The translations under genes and the position numbers were made by a program. The notes under the pieces are model-generated. The model saw only the letters and a program-made list of their open reading frames with translations, was not told the origin of the DNA and did not search any database. Positions 8,053 through 17,402 of a stretch of 64,000 nucleotides of DNA are shown here, in pieces. Every line of letters begins with the position of its first letter. Position 1 is the stretch's first letter. Origin of the DNA: an uncultured Lachnospiraceae bacterium. Its GTDB lineage: Bacteria; Bacillota; Clostridia; Lachnospirales; Lachnospiraceae. Location of the stretch: contig CAJTVL010000011.1 of NCBI GenBank assembly GCA_910579425.1, positions 1 to 64,000 on the forward strand. Reading direction: 5' to 3'.

Positions 8053-9867
8053 TTATGACGTCTCCTGCAGCTCTAAGGGAATCCGGATGCGGACGCAGGT
8101 GCCTTCCCCCGGGGCCGAGCTGATCTCGAAGGTATAGTTTTCCCCGTAAAGGAGGGAAAGCCTGCGATGGACATTGGACAGGCCGACATGGCCGGAGCCT
8201 TGATCCGGCTGTGTGCAGGTCATTCCGCAGCCGTTATCTTTGATGATGAAAAGGATTTTGTCCTCCTGCCCGGAGATAAGGATGGTAAGCAGACCATCCT
8301 TTTTTGTCTGGCGGAAACCGTGGAGGATCGCGTTTTCTACCAGGGGCTGAAGGATGAGCTTGGGAACCAGGGCATCCTCCAGGTTTTCGTCGATGTCCAT
8401 CCGGGTGCAGAACAGGTTATCATAGCGTTTTGACATAATATGGAGGTAGTTGGAAACCCAGCCGATTTCATCGCAGAGAAGGGTCTTTTCCGCAAAGCTG
8501 CGAAAGGTATACTGGAGCATTTCGGAGAGATCTACGATGAGATCGGAGGTCTCTTCGTCGTTATTCTGGATGGCTAACAGGTTGATGGTATTTAAGGTAT
8601 TGTAGAGAAAATGAGGGTTAATCTGCATGGACAGGGCGGCAAGCTGACTCTCCTTTTCCCGCAGGGAAATCTCATAGTTTTCGTGAATGAGCCGGTCGAT
8701 CTCCCGTTCCATATGGTTAAAACTCTCTGTAAGGAGCCTAAAATCGCCGCCTTTGGGAACCGGTGTGCTGGCGGAAAAGTCGCCTCCGGCTACCCGCAGC
8801 GATGCGCTGATCAGTTGCTGGATGGGGGACGTGATGGTACGGGAGAGACCAAAGGCCACCCCAAAGGAAAGGGCGATCAAAGCAAGGACGCTGAAAAACT
8901 GGATCTTGCGGATAGCGGAGACAGCGCTTTTGAGAAGCACGTCTCTGGGCACAAGGGCCAGGGAGGTAAGCCCCTTGTCCGTAAGGGAATCATAGCATAA
9001 AAGAAAAGCCCTGTTGTCCAGATGACAGGTGAGGTACCCGGAGCCGCGGCAGGATAAAAAAGGCTGGGGAAGCAGGGAATTGACGGGAAAGGTATCATTG
9101 TCCGAGGAGACAACCGTGCCCTGATCATTGGCGATCATATAGATGCTTTCCCCATAGGTAATGCTGTCCTGGTAAAGCTTTCGGACATCTTTTTCCAGAA
9201 TCTGCACGATCAGAACCGGTTTTTCCACATCGGAAGGCAGTTTCTGATAGGCATTCATGGAATGGAGCTGAAAATCCATGCTTCTTACCATGGTTAACGG
9301 ATATTGATAGTCGTAGCTTTCCTTTTTCTGCAGGAATTCGGAGCCGATACGTTCGCCGTAGTCGTAGCCGGTGATCCAGCAGGGCTCCTCCCTGGCCTCC
9401 CGGGCAATCCGGTCATAACCGGCCCTGCGGACATCCTCTCCGGTGAGGGGAATCAGACTGGTATTACTGTTGAAAATCCACTTGCTGGTGTAGAAGCAAG
9501 CCTTAAAAACTTCCTTCTGCGTAGAAAACTCTTTGGCCATTTTTGACGAAAGCAACCGGTCGAAGCGCAGACAGTCGCCTACGCTAAAGGTTTCGATCCG
9601 GGTGAAAATGTCATAATAAAATTCGTTGTTCAGCATCATATTAGAAGTGTTCTCTACTCCGTCAAGGAGAGTGGAGAGCACGTTATTGTTGGCTCTGACC
9701 ACGGATAAAGTGCTCTGGGAAGCATCCGTGATGATCTGCTTTTCGTAGAAATGCATCATGATCTGCTGGAGGCACAAAAGAGGGATGAGGGCAAACAAAA
9801 GCAGAATAAGAATCAGCTTCTGGCCAAAGTACAGGTCATGGAATTTTTCCAGTAATTTCTTTAGCAT
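8053..9867 (-). CDS. YesM-type sensor histidine kinase
   Basis: Membrane sensor that phosphorylates the response regulator encoded upstream on the same strand. The 604-residue protein has a membrane helix near residues 15-35, a large extracellular sensor region, a second helix near 300, a HAMP-like segment and the His_kinase domain with the phospho-acceptor His419 in QINPHFLYNT. The ATPase end has the N box LILQPLVENAILHG and a G-rich DNGCGM. Such pairs usually sense extracellular sugars and activate transporter genes, so the facing GH127 operon is the natural target. Its start overlaps the end of the regulator gene by a few bases. Confidence 0.92.
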   Translation of the reverse strand: MLKKLLEKFHDLYFGQKLILILLLFALIPLLCLQQIMMHFYEKQIITDASQSTLSVVRANNNVLSTLLDGVENTSNMMLNNEFYYDIFTRIETFSVGDCLRFDRLLSSKMAKEFSTQKEVFKACFYTSKWIFNSNTSLIPLTGEDVRRAGYDRIAREAREEPCWITGYDYGERIGSEFLQKKESYDYQYPLTMVRSMDFQLHSMNAYQKLPSDVEKPVLIVQILEKDVRKLYQDSITYGESIYMIANDQGTVVSSDNDTFPVNSLLPQPFLSCRGSGYLTCHLDNRAFLLCYDSLTDKGLTSLALVPRDVLLKSAVSAIRKIQFFSVLALIALSFGVAFGLSRTITSPIQQLISASLRVAGGDFSASTPVPKGGDFRLLTESFNHMEREIDRLIHENYEISLREKESQLAALSMQINPHFLYNTLNTINLLAIQNNDEETSDLIVDLSEMLQYTFRSFAEKTLLCDEIGWVSNYLHIMSKRYDNLFCTRMDIDENLEDALVPKLILQPLVENAILHGFRQTKKDGLLTILISGQEDKILFIIKDNGCGMTCTQPDQGSGHVGLSNVHRRLSLLYGENYTFEISSAPGEGTCVRIRIPLELQETS

Positions 9868-11471
9868 TTTTTGTGTGCCTTTCTGTATTGTTCCGGGGAG
9901 GAACCGTATTTTCTGCGGAAGATGCGGTTAAAGTAGCCATTGTCTTTGTAGCCGCAGGCAGCGGCAATGTCCATAATCTTAAGATCCGTCTCCAGGAGAA
10001 GCTGACGGGCTTTTTCAGTGCGCAGATAGCCAAGATAACTGCTGTAGGCCATACCTGTTTTTTTCAGGATCTGGGCGGAGAGATAGCTGGCGGAAAAATG
10101 GACCTTGTCCGCAAGCTGCTGCAGGGAAAGATCTTCTGTGAAATGCTTTTTGAGGTAGGCAATCACATCCTCCGCAGTGTCGTATTGGCCGCTTTCCTGG
10201 GTAAAATATGCCGCAGCCCGCTCCAAAAGCCGCAGGGAGATGGCAAAGAGTTCTGTCAGGGAATTGCAGCCGCTGTACAGATAGTAGGCATCATCCAGGA
10301 CACTGTCATACTCCTTTTGGGGAATCATGCCGTCCAGATCTTTTATCACGGATACCGCCAGGGAGGATACTCCATGTTTGACTCTGGCAGGGGCCTTAAA
10401 TGGCTCCTGGGACAGCTCTTTTTCCAGCAGAGAAAGGCTTCTCTGGATTTCCTCACAGTTTCCGGTGTGAACCGCTCTGCGGATGTTCTTTTCAAAACCG
10501 GAAAGAGAGAACATAGCCGGGGCGCTGTCCGGTTTATGGCAGTCGAAGAGAGTGGTTTTTCCTGGAAAATAGAAGGAAAAAGAAAGGGCTTCTTCCGCCT
10601 GACACAGAGCGGTATTCAAAGCGGCAAAAAGATCGGGATGTTCCTTGGAAAGACCCGCCTGGAACACAATATCTTCAGCCCGGCACAGGGAAATAAGCCG
10701 TTCAAAAGACGAAATACATCCGGCCAGGCTAAAGCCGGGGAGAAGCAGGGCAAGCCTGCGTTCGCTGCTGCTTAAGGAATTATCCAAAGGCACAAGGAAA
10801 TCTGTGTGAAAAAGGCGGTGAATATATTCGGTCAGCGTTTCCATCCGGGGGCGGGAGAGAGCAAAAGGGGAGGAAGCGGAAGAAGAACCGGGGCGCACCT
10901 CCCAGCGCAATACAGCCATAACTCCCGGAGAGCTTAAAGAAGCGGACAGGGAATGAAGCAGGGGGGATTCAAAAGTTGTTTCTCCGCAGGGCCGCCCGTA
11001 CATCAGGGAAAGCAGAAGACTTTGTCTGGATTCCCTGAGGTGCTGCTCAAGCAGGGCTTCATAGCCGAGACTGCGCTCCTGTTCTTTTTGCATTGAACTG
11101 ATTTTGGTTTCCATTTTGGAAAGGAGCTTTCGGATGTCCTCCACACGGAAGGGTTTCACCAGATATTCCGAGACGCCGCAGGCGATGGCGCTTTGGGCAT
11201 AGTCAAATTCCTGCCACGCGCTGATCAGAACAATGGCGGTCATGGGGTAAGCTTCGGACACCTGCCGGATCAGCTCGATACCGTCCATGGAAGGCATACG
11301 GATGTCTGTGATCAAAAGCTCCGTATCGCCTGCCTGAACGGCTTCCCAGGCTGCATATCCGTCAGAGCAGAGCACAAGCTCTGTCTGGGGTGTGAGCTTA
11401 TGGATCAGAGAGCTCAGAATTTTGAGCTGGGTACCTTCGTCGTCCGCAAACACGATTTTTCGGATGTACAT
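9861..11471 (-). CDS. YesN-type response regulator with AraC DNA-binding domain
   Basis: Partner of the YesM kinase. I start it at 11471 (MYIRKIVFADDEG) because AAAGGAG lies about nine bases upstream, whereas the longer open frame begins with residues unlike a receiver domain. In the 536-residue protein the receiver domain comes first, with the acidic pair Asp10-Asp11 and the phosphorylated Asp56 in LLITDIRMP. A long middle region follows, then an AraC double helix-turn-helix in the last 100 residues (LQQLADKVHFSASYLSAQ and the second half DIAAACGYKDNGYFNRIF). It probably activates the operon at 2755. It is followed by the kinase gene with a 7-base overlap. Confidence 0.92.
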   Translation of the reverse strand: MYIRKIVFADDEGTQLKILSSLIHKLTPQTELVLCSDGYAAWEAVQAGDTELLITDIRMPSMDGIELIRQVSEAYPMTAIVLISAWQEFDYAQSAIACGVSEYLVKPFRVEDIRKLLSKMETKISSMQKEQERSLGYEALLEQHLRESRQSLLLSLMYGRPCGETTFESPLLHSLSASLSSPGVMAVLRWEVRPGSSSASSPFALSRPRMETLTEYIHRLFHTDFLVPLDNSLSSSERRLALLLPGFSLAGCISSFERLISLCRAEDIVFQAGLSKEHPDLFAALNTALCQAEEALSFSFYFPGKTTLFDCHKPDSAPAMFSLSGFEKNIRRAVHTGNCEEIQRSLSLLEKELSQEPFKAPARVKHGVSSLAVSVIKDLDGMIPQKEYDSVLDDAYYLYSGCNSLTELFAISLRLLERAAAYFTQESGQYDTAEDVIAYLKKHFTEDLSLQQLADKVHFSASYLSAQILKKTGMAYSSYLGYLRTEKARQLLLETDLKIMDIAAACGYKDNGYFNRIFRRKYGSSPEQYRKAHKKC

Positions 11472-11584
11472 ACCTGTCAGGCTCCTTTCGGGGGAAAATG
11501 GAAAAATGATATGCAAAATATTATAGAACATATGGATGGAAATAACAAGAAGAGCATTTTTTGAAGGGATGGAGAGATCCATCC

Positions 11585-12001
11585 CTACACATGATACAAC
11601 AGCCGTTTGGAAAAGGTATTCCGGTATTCGCTGGGGGAGAGCCCGGTGAGTTTTTTGTAGGTGCGGGAAAAATTATGGTTGTCCGAAAAGCCCTGCTCCC
11701 TGGCAATTTCGGATATGGATTTGTTGGTGTCGGTCAGCAGGAAGTTAGCCTGCTCGATTTTGGCCTTCAGGATATACTGCTTTAAGGGAATATCGAAAAC
11801 CTCGGCAAAGCGGTGGGACAGGTACTTCTCATTGTAGCCGAAGTGAGCGGCGATTTCTGAAATCCTGAGCGGCTTTGAGATGTTTGTTTTAATGTAGTCC
11901 AGAATATCCTGATAAATCTGCTTCTGTCGTTCCGAGGAGGACTCTCCGTGGAAGCTTAAGGAGAGCTGTCCGTAGAGTTCTGTCAGGATAATGGTGGACA
12001 T
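11585..12001 (-). pseudogene. AraC-family regulator, N-terminally truncated
   Basis: Only about 138 residues remain: a short helix region and a full AraC helix-turn-helix pair (ISEIAAHFGYNEKYLSH and ISEIAREQGFSDNHNFSR). The normal ligand-binding cupin domain is missing. The same frame stays open upstream of the first ATG for 16 codons (ending KCFYSIALDA) and then meets TAG at about 12050, where the promoter region of the neighbouring ATPase gene begins. This suggests that the 5' part was replaced when that DNA arrived. The DNA-binding part might still be made. Confidence 0.65.
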
Positions 12002-12035
12002 GGCGTCAAGGGCGATGGAGTAAAAACATTTCTGC

Positions 12036-12103
12036 TTGACTTTGCATTTCTCCTAATTTAATATACTTGTAATATGTGACTTACGAGTTACTAACTTACG
12101 AGT
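12036..12103 (+). promoter_or_regulatory. Promoter and paired direct repeat before the AAA ATPase
   Basis: TTGACT (12036-12041) and TAATAT (12059-12064) are 17 bases apart. Downstream lie two exact copies of ACTTACGAGT at 12079-12088 and 12094-12103, a 15-base period, directly before the ribosome site AGGGGGCG. Their position inside the early transcript fits an operator for autorepression. Confidence 0.55.
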
Positions 12104-12124
12104 ATTATTATAGGGGGCGAACGT

Positions 12125-13522
12125 ATGAGTCAGTTTTATTGCCGTGAGGATGAACTTAGAAAACTCAATAAGCGGTATATTGGCGACAGGTTTGAGTGCA
12201 TCATTATTTATGGAAGAAGACGTGTTGGAAAAACGGCGCTGATCAATGAGTTTTGTAAGGATAAGCCTACTATTTTCTTTTCTGCATTGAACACAACCGG
12301 AAAGGAAAATCTGGAGGCGCTCTCAAAAGCGATTATGAGCTTTGAGCGTCCCTATATGGAATCTGCACCGGAGTTCAAGTCTTACGACTTCGCATTGGAT
12401 GAATTGACGGCGCTCTCACAGGATAAACGAATTGTTTTTGTCATTGACGAGTATCCCTATCTTGCAAAAGCAAAGCCGGCTATTTCCGCCATGCTGCAGC
12501 ACGTCATTGACCATAAGTGGGCGGAATCAAAGATGTATCTGATCCTTTGCGGATCTTCTATGAGCTTTATGGAAAGCCAGGTGCTTGGCAGGGAGAGCCC
12601 GCTGTATGGAAGAAGAACGGGACAGTTCAAAATTGAGCCGCTGGACTATAAGGAGACTGCTGTGTTCCACCCGAATCTGTCAGAGGAAGATCATTCTTTG
12701 ATCTATGGCATTACGGGAGGAGTTCCGCATTATATTAACAAGCTGGGTGTAAAAGACAGCGTGGAGGAAGCGCTGCTGGATAATTTCTTTGACCGTTCCG
12801 GCTATTTGTACGAGGAGCCGGGAAACCTGCTCAAGCAGGAACTGAGGGAACCGGCGATCTACAATGCGATTATTAAAGCGATCGCTGACGGCTCTTCCCA
12901 CATGAACGACATTAAAACGAAGGTCGGTGTGGAAAATTCGGTTGTATCGAAATATCTGAATACGCTGATCGACTTGGGCATTGTCAAAAAGGAAACACCG
13001 ATTGCGGAGAAGCCCGGTAAGAAAACCATTTATCTGTTGGCAGATAATTTTTTCCGGTTTTGGTATCGTTTTGTGCCAGCCAACATGAGTGCAATTGATT
13101 CTGGCAGGATCGCAAAGATCTATCCTCGTGCCGTAAGGCAGTATCTTCCCGATTACATGGGGCTGGTATTCGAGAAAATGTGCCGGGATTATCTGCTTTA
13201 TTATTCGGATAATCTCCCCATTGAGCTGAGTGAGATTGGCCAGTGGTGGGGCGCCGACCCGAAAAAGAAGAAGCAGATACAGATTGATATTGTCGGAACT
13301 CCTGTAGAAGGAAGGGACTTTATAATTGGCTCATGTAAATACCGAAATGAGAAGATTGGCGTGGATGAGCTTGATTTGCTCAGGGATTACGCATCAGCAT
13401 TTGGAAAAGGAAACAACTATCATTACTATATCTTTTCTAAAGGCGGTTTTACAGATGGACTTCAAAAAGCACAGGAGCGGGGGGAGGTTCGTCTGATCAC
13501 ATTAAGCGATCTTTACAGGTAA
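12125..13522 (+). CDS. AAA ATPase of the archaeal-ATPase/DUF234 family
   Basis: A 465-residue protein with Walker A GRRRVGKT (residues 30-37), Walker B in IVFVIDEYPYLAK, a sensor region LILCGSSMSFME, a winged-helix region (VENSVVSKYLNTLIDLGIV), and a C-terminal DUF234 domain. The last domain carries a possible PD-(D/E)XK nuclease core in QIDIVGT followed by IIGSCKYRNEK. Members are widespread in Clostridia and archaea; their cellular role is unknown, with mobile-element or defence links proposed. It is isolated: broken genes lie on both sides, and the upstream neighbour is truncated exactly at its promoter region, which suggests it came in by transfer. Confidence 0.85.
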   Translation: MSQFYCREDELRKLNKRYIGDRFECIIIYGRRRVGKTALINEFCKDKPTIFFSALNTTGKENLEALSKAIMSFERPYMESAPEFKSYDFALDELTALSQDKRIVFVIDEYPYLAKAKPAISAMLQHVIDHKWAESKMYLILCGSSMSFMESQVLGRESPLYGRRTGQFKIEPLDYKETAVFHPNLSEEDHSLIYGITGGVPHYINKLGVKDSVEEALLDNFFDRSGYLYEEPGNLLKQELREPAIYNAIIKAIADGSSHMNDIKTKVGVENSVVSKYLNTLIDLGIVKKETPIAEKPGKKTIYLLADNFFRFWYRFVPANMSAIDSGRIAKIYPRAVRQYLPDYMGLVFEKMCRDYLLYYSDNLPIELSEIGQWWGADPKKKKQIQIDIVGTPVEGRDFIIGSCKYRNEKIGVDELDLLRDYASAFGKGNNYHYYIFSKGGFTDGLQKAQERGEVRLITLSDLYR

Positions 13523-13544
13523 GGAACTGCGCAGGTTATTTCTG

Positions 13545-13903
13545 TTTGAAAATCTTTTTGTGGAGGGTTTGGGCGTCTTCGACTATGCGGGAACCTATGA
13601 GAACGGGAGGCCAGTCCGCTTTCCGGGATACGGACGGGAAGTTACTTCTTCATCAATCAGGGGAAAAAGATCAATGACGAGATCAGCGTTGCGGAAATGA
13701 TCAGCTTAAATGAGGACGGCACGGTGAGCGGCGCGGCTGCGGGAACCTGGGAGAGGAAAGAGGGGACTTATTATATGTCCCTGACCTGTGATGATGTTGT
13801 TTACAGCGGCGTGTTCTGCCAGATGAAGGACGAAGCGGGGACAGAGGTGATGACCTTCAGCGCAGTGGGGGATAACCAGAGTGTTGGGGGGGCGAAGTAT
13901 TGA
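13545..13903 (+). pseudogene. GH43 arabinanase C-terminal domain remnant
   Basis: Two frames together encode the small beta-barrel found at the end of many GH43 enzymes. One frame reads VEGLGVFDYAGTYENG, the other carries ISLNEDGTVSGAAAGTWE and then a run to VGDNQSVGGAKY and a stop. At least one frameshift lies between 13620 and 13680. The catalytic five-bladed propeller is missing altogether. Loss of this arabinan enzyme next to a broken GH127 suggests an abandoned arabinan locus. Confidence 0.6.
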
Positions 13904-13939
13904 GGCTTATGTTTTGATTCCCGCGGCATGGAGGTTAAA

Positions 13940-14843
13940 ATGGTAAATAAATCTGCATTGGGAGACCAAGGGATAATGCGTCTTGAGGGTTTCCATTATA
14001 AGAACGTTTCCTTAAAGGAAAGCCACTGGAAAACCCAGAGGGATGGACTGGTATGGCAACAATGTCTGCACCTTTGGACAGAAGCTGTATTTTGATTTTG
14101 CACGGGAATGGGATTACCCCTATTTCTGGGACAAGCGGCTTCGGAAGGATTTCACCGTGGGGCCCCGCTATGCTTACAGCCATGTGAACAGCTTATCCAG
14201 CGCAGCCATGGCATATTTGGCCACGAAGGATGAGAGTTACCGGAATTTTGGGGATTCTGTCTGTGTGCGGGACGACAAATGGGGAAGCTGCGAGGTTTCC
14301 TGCTGTAGCTGGGCGGTGTTCAAGCTTTGCAATTACCTGCTGATGCTGACCGGGGAGGCCAGGTTTGGAGACTGGGGGGGAAGCTCTTGTACAACGGCTG
14401 CGGCGGAGTATGCCAATATGCTCTATTATCAGGATAGAGAGGGGCTTTATGTCAGCCAGTACCTGCCCTCACAGGTGCGTTATAAAATAGAAGATACGGA
14501 GTTTGCTTTGGAGAATGTGAGCCTTTACCCGAAGGAAAAATTGTTGCATTTTGTCCTGCACGGAGAAAAGGAAAAGCGCTTTGCCTCGCATTTCAGGGTT
14601 CCGACTTGGGCGTCGGGGGCAAACCGGATATGGGTGAATGGCGAGGCGGTTGCTATTACAGTCTGCCCGAATGAGTGGGCCAGCCTGAACCGCTGCTGGA
14701 AGGAAGGGTATTCTTTTTCTTTTCGGACAAAGCCAGGCCATGTGAAGCCTTTTGCCCACCTGACAAGGGATTTTTATCCTTATTATGAGGTGGGGGAGAG
14801 GGAGTGGTATTATATGTACAATAGGATTGAAAAGAAAGAGTGA
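13940..14843 (+). pseudogene. Decayed GH127-like (DUF1680) glycosidase
   Basis: The first frame starts MVNKSALGDQG and includes FHYKNVSLKESHWKTQR, the usual entry of DUF1680 proteins. It then shifts into a frame, open from 14043, with YSHVNSLSSAAMAYL, CEVSCCSWAVFKLCNYL and a beta-sandwich tail (HFRVPTWASGANRIWVNG). The gene is far shorter than the usual 600 residues or more, and contains frame changes and internal losses. It was probably an arabinofuranosidase-related enzyme. The intact GH127 at 6128 is not identical to it. Confidence 0.65.
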
Positions 14844-14941
14844 TTATAAAAAGAATGGATTCTCCGCAGCAGGCCTGTTGCGGGGGTGTTTATGATGTTG
14901 ATATGCGAAAAGCTGAAAAAGTCTGAAAAACCGGTTTTCTC

Positions 14942-14996
14942 TTTACAAACCACCGCCATACGTTTATACTGAAACTAGGCTGGCATCCGCCAGCCT
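14942..14996 (+). promoter_or_regulatory. Promoter with a hairpin at the start of the transcript, shared with 27503
   Basis: TTTACA (14942-14947) and TATACT (14965-14970) are exactly 17 bases apart. A perfect hairpin AGGCTGGC/GCCAGCCT (14977-14996) follows, just where transcription should begin. The same promoter core recurs at 27503-27531. The 200 bases between it and the Rpn start form a leader without a clear gene. Confidence 0.65.
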
Positions 14997-15167
14997 GTCT
15001 GACAGTGTTTCAGATTTTTTATTAAAATTCTTTCACAGGGAATTCCCTGTTCTTAAGACTGCCATCATCTGTTTCGGATGAAGCGGCGGAAATCGATCCG
15101 TAAGTCGGAATTATTTCCAAAAACGATTGATTGTAACACAAAAAAACATTACAATGGAGGAAAGCTT

Positions 15168-16069
15168 ATGGCAAAAAGAGACAATGGTTTAAGCGCGGCG
15201 TTTGGTGGAATAAAATCCGGCAAAACCGCAAGCACAAGGACAGGCTGTTCCGCTATCTTTTCCAGGATAAGAAATACCTGCTGGAGTTGTACAATGCCCT
15301 GCATGACAGCAATTACACCAACCCAGAGGAGTTGGAGGTAGTCACCATGGAGGACGTGATTTTCATGAAGATGAAGAATGACCTGTCCTTTATCATTGAC
15401 AGCCGTTTAAATCTCTACGAACACCAGAGCACTTGGAACCCCAATATGCCTTTGCGGGGGCTGTTCTATTTTTCCCAGCAGTATGAGGGGCTGCTCGGGG
15501 CGGAAGGTGCGGATGTGTACGGGGAAAAGCGGGTGCCGCTTCCGACTCCTGAGTATATTATGTTTTATAACGGAAACGGCATGAAGGAGGACAGGAGAAC
15601 CCTTTATCTGTCGGATTCCTTTTCCATGGGACGAGGAAGCGGGGCTCTGGAATGCACCTGCCAGGTGATCAATGTAAGGCGCGGGCACAACAGGGAGCTT
15701 ATGGACAAATGCCGCAGGCTGTGGGAGTATTCGGAGTTTGTGTCGGAGATTGAGGCGAACATAAAGAAAGGGCTTGGGCGGGACGAGGCCATCCAGTCAG
15801 CTATAGACTGCTGTATTGAGCGGGGGATTCTGACAGATATATTAAGGACAGAGAAAAGCGAGGTGCTACACATGATCTTTTTGACAGAATATGATGAGAA
15901 AATGCATTTACGGCATACCTTTGAGGCGGGCATGGCAGAAGGAATAGAAAAAGGCCGGGATGAAAAGCTGCTGGAACTGATTCAGAAAAAACAAGCCAGG
16001 GGGAAAAGCCCTGAAGAGATCGCGCAGGAGTTAGAAGAGGATATTGGCACGATCCGAAGGTTACTATAA
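15168..16069 (+). pseudogene. Rpn-family PD-(D/E)XK nuclease, one-base frameshift near the start
   Basis: Rpn proteins are DNA endonucleases linked to RecA-independent recombination. The start is clear: GGAGGAAAG then ATG at 15168, giving MAKRDNG. After six or seven codons the coding frame moves by one base. The shifted frame reads FKRGVWWNKIRQNRKH and continues without a stop through DVIFMKMKNDLSFIID, LNLYEHQSTWNPNMPLRG (core nuclease motif) and a coiled C-terminal tail to 16069. Loss of one T or G around 15186-15190 explains it. The rest of the gene looks well kept, so the mutation is recent, or a sequencing error. Confidence 0.75.
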
Positions 16070-16091
16070 AGAATAAGGAGTCATTCACAAA

Positions 16092-16526
16092 ATGATAGAA
16101 GTGAAATTTTACGACGATGCAGACGATGAACTGCTTAAGTTTGCGGTCATTATTTCCAGAACAAACGGGAAATGGGTATTCTGTAAACACAGAGAAAGGG
16201 ATACTTATGAAGTGCCCGGCGGGCACAGGGAAAGCGGTGAAGATATTCAGGCCACTGCCAGGCGGGAGCTGAGAGAGGAAACAGGCGCAGTGGATTTTAC
16301 GATCAGTCCGGTTTGCGTATACTCTGTAAAAGGAAAAACGGAAATAAACCAGAGTGATGAGGATGAAACATTTGGGATGCTTTTTGTTGCGGACATATTT
16401 TCCTTTGAAGAATTGCACAGTGAGATAGAAAGCATTCTGATTACAGAGCGTTTGGTTGAAAACTGGACATATCCTCTGATTCAGCCCCGATTGCTGGAGG
16501 AGGCCAAACGGAGGGGACATCTGTAA
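16092..16526 (+). CDS. NUDIX hydrolase
   Basis: A 144-residue protein that hydrolyses a nucleoside-diphosphate-linked compound; the substrate is not predictable. The Nudix box is complete: GGHRESGEDIQATARREL then REETGAV, matching Gx5Ex7REUxEExGU. It begins 22 bases after the Rpn gene with GGAG upstream and could be read from the same transcript. A second, truncated copy with very similar sequence lies at 18679-19040, so this gene has been duplicated locally. Confidence 0.85.
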   Translation: MIEVKFYDDADDELLKFAVIISRTNGKWVFCKHRERDTYEVPGGHRESGEDIQATARRELREETGAVDFTISPVCVYSVKGKTEINQSDEDETFGMLFVADIFSFEELHSEIESILITERLVENWTYPLIQPRLLEEAKRRGHL

Positions 16527-16556
16527 ATTTGTATTTATATTTAAGGAGATAACCAT

Positions 16557-16706
16557 ATGCAGTTTGAATATTGCCCCAAATGCGGTCAGCATTTAGAGGA
16601 TATAAAATGTGGTGACGATGATTGCAAAATATGTCCCTCATGCGGAAAAATCTACGGAAGCACTCCCTTTCCTGTGGTGGAAGTGCTGGTTATGAATAAC
16701 ACATAA
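16557..16706 (+). CDS. Small zinc-ribbon protein, probably the N-terminus of a lost NUDIX gene
   Basis: A 49-residue reading frame with a good ribosome site (AAGGAGATAACC before ATG). It has two CxxC knuckles, YCPKCGQ and ICPSCGK, followed by STPFPVVEVLVMN. This is the layout of the zinc ribbon and first strand of NudC-like NUDIX hydrolases, but translation stops where the catalytic domain should begin. It therefore looks like a truncated gene that could still make a tiny zinc-binding peptide. Confidence 0.55.
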   Translation: MQFEYCPKCGQHLEDIKCGDDDCKICPSCGKIYGSTPFPVVEVLVMNNT

Positions 16707-16707
16707 A

Positions 16708-17379
16708 CTATTCTTCCTCAATCCAATCATAATGCGCATTGATCGCGGCGACGCCGTCAGCGTCCCTTTGATCAGCCAGGCATTGGTATATCCGGACATG
16801 GTATTCCATCAGGTTTTCCCATTCCTCTGGCGAGATGTGGTCCACCGTTTTTACGACAGCGCTTTCAAAGAGTTGGGACAGGGTTTCGTTCAGCAGCATC
16901 AGCAGGCGGTTCCCTGAGAGTTGCACTAAGACATCATGAAATTTTTTGTCAGCCCGGGCGCGTTCCGGGCTGCTGCTGTTTTGCAGCTCATGAAGAGCCT
17001 GGGTAAGGGGTTGAAGTTCCGGACCCCGGGCATTTTTTATGGCAAGCAGGTAAGCCCCGATTTCGATGCTCCGCCTGAGCTGGCTGATCTCGGGATAGCT
17101 GCATTCCTCCATAAAAAGCAGCAGGGAGAATATGCTGCCTAAGCTGTTTCCCATGTGGTTTACAAGGAAATTGCCCTGTCCCTGACGGCTTTCCAGGATT
17201 CCCATATTTTCCAGGCTTCTTAAAGCTTCACGGACAGAATTCCTGCCAAGCCCTAAGGTAGCCATCAACTGCCTTTCGGAGGGGAGCTTTTCTCCGAAGG
17301 AGAGCTCTCCTTTTTGGAACAGGGTCTTGATATGTTCAATTACCAGGAAATATGCCTTTTTACCGTGTAAGTTATCCAT
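16708..17379 (-). CDS. GntR/FadR-subfamily regulator of the lrgAB operon
   Basis: A 223-residue repressor: an N-terminal winged helix (GEKLPSERQLMATLGLGRNSVREALRSLENMG) and an all-helical FCD effector domain with metal-site histidines (FHDVLVQLSGNR, MEYHVRIYQCL). FadR-type regulators often sense small carboxylic acids. It is the third gene of an operon with lrgA and lrgB, starting 23 bases after lrgB. A near-ideal FadR-type operator lies at 18471-18485, in front of lrgA, so it probably controls its own operon. Pyruvate or lactate as effector is my inference from relatives such as PdhR and LldR. Confidence 0.88.
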   Translation of the reverse strand: MDNLHGKKAYFLVIEHIKTLFQKGELSFGEKLPSERQLMATLGLGRNSVREALRSLENMGILESRQGQGNFLVNHMGNSLGSIFSLLLFMEECSYPEISQLRRSIEIGAYLLAIKNARGPELQPLTQALHELQNSSSPERARADKKFHDVLVQLSGNRLLMLLNETLSQLFESAVVKTVDHISPEEWENLMEYHVRIYQCLADQRDADGVAAINAHYDWIEEE

Positions 17380-17402
17380 AGAAGCTCCTTTTTGATCTGT
17401 TA

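Noticed and set aside
15168..15300. Programmed -1 frameshift in the Rpn gene.
   Set aside because: No slippery heptamer followed by a stem or pseudoknot is seen; a simple one-base loss explains the data better.
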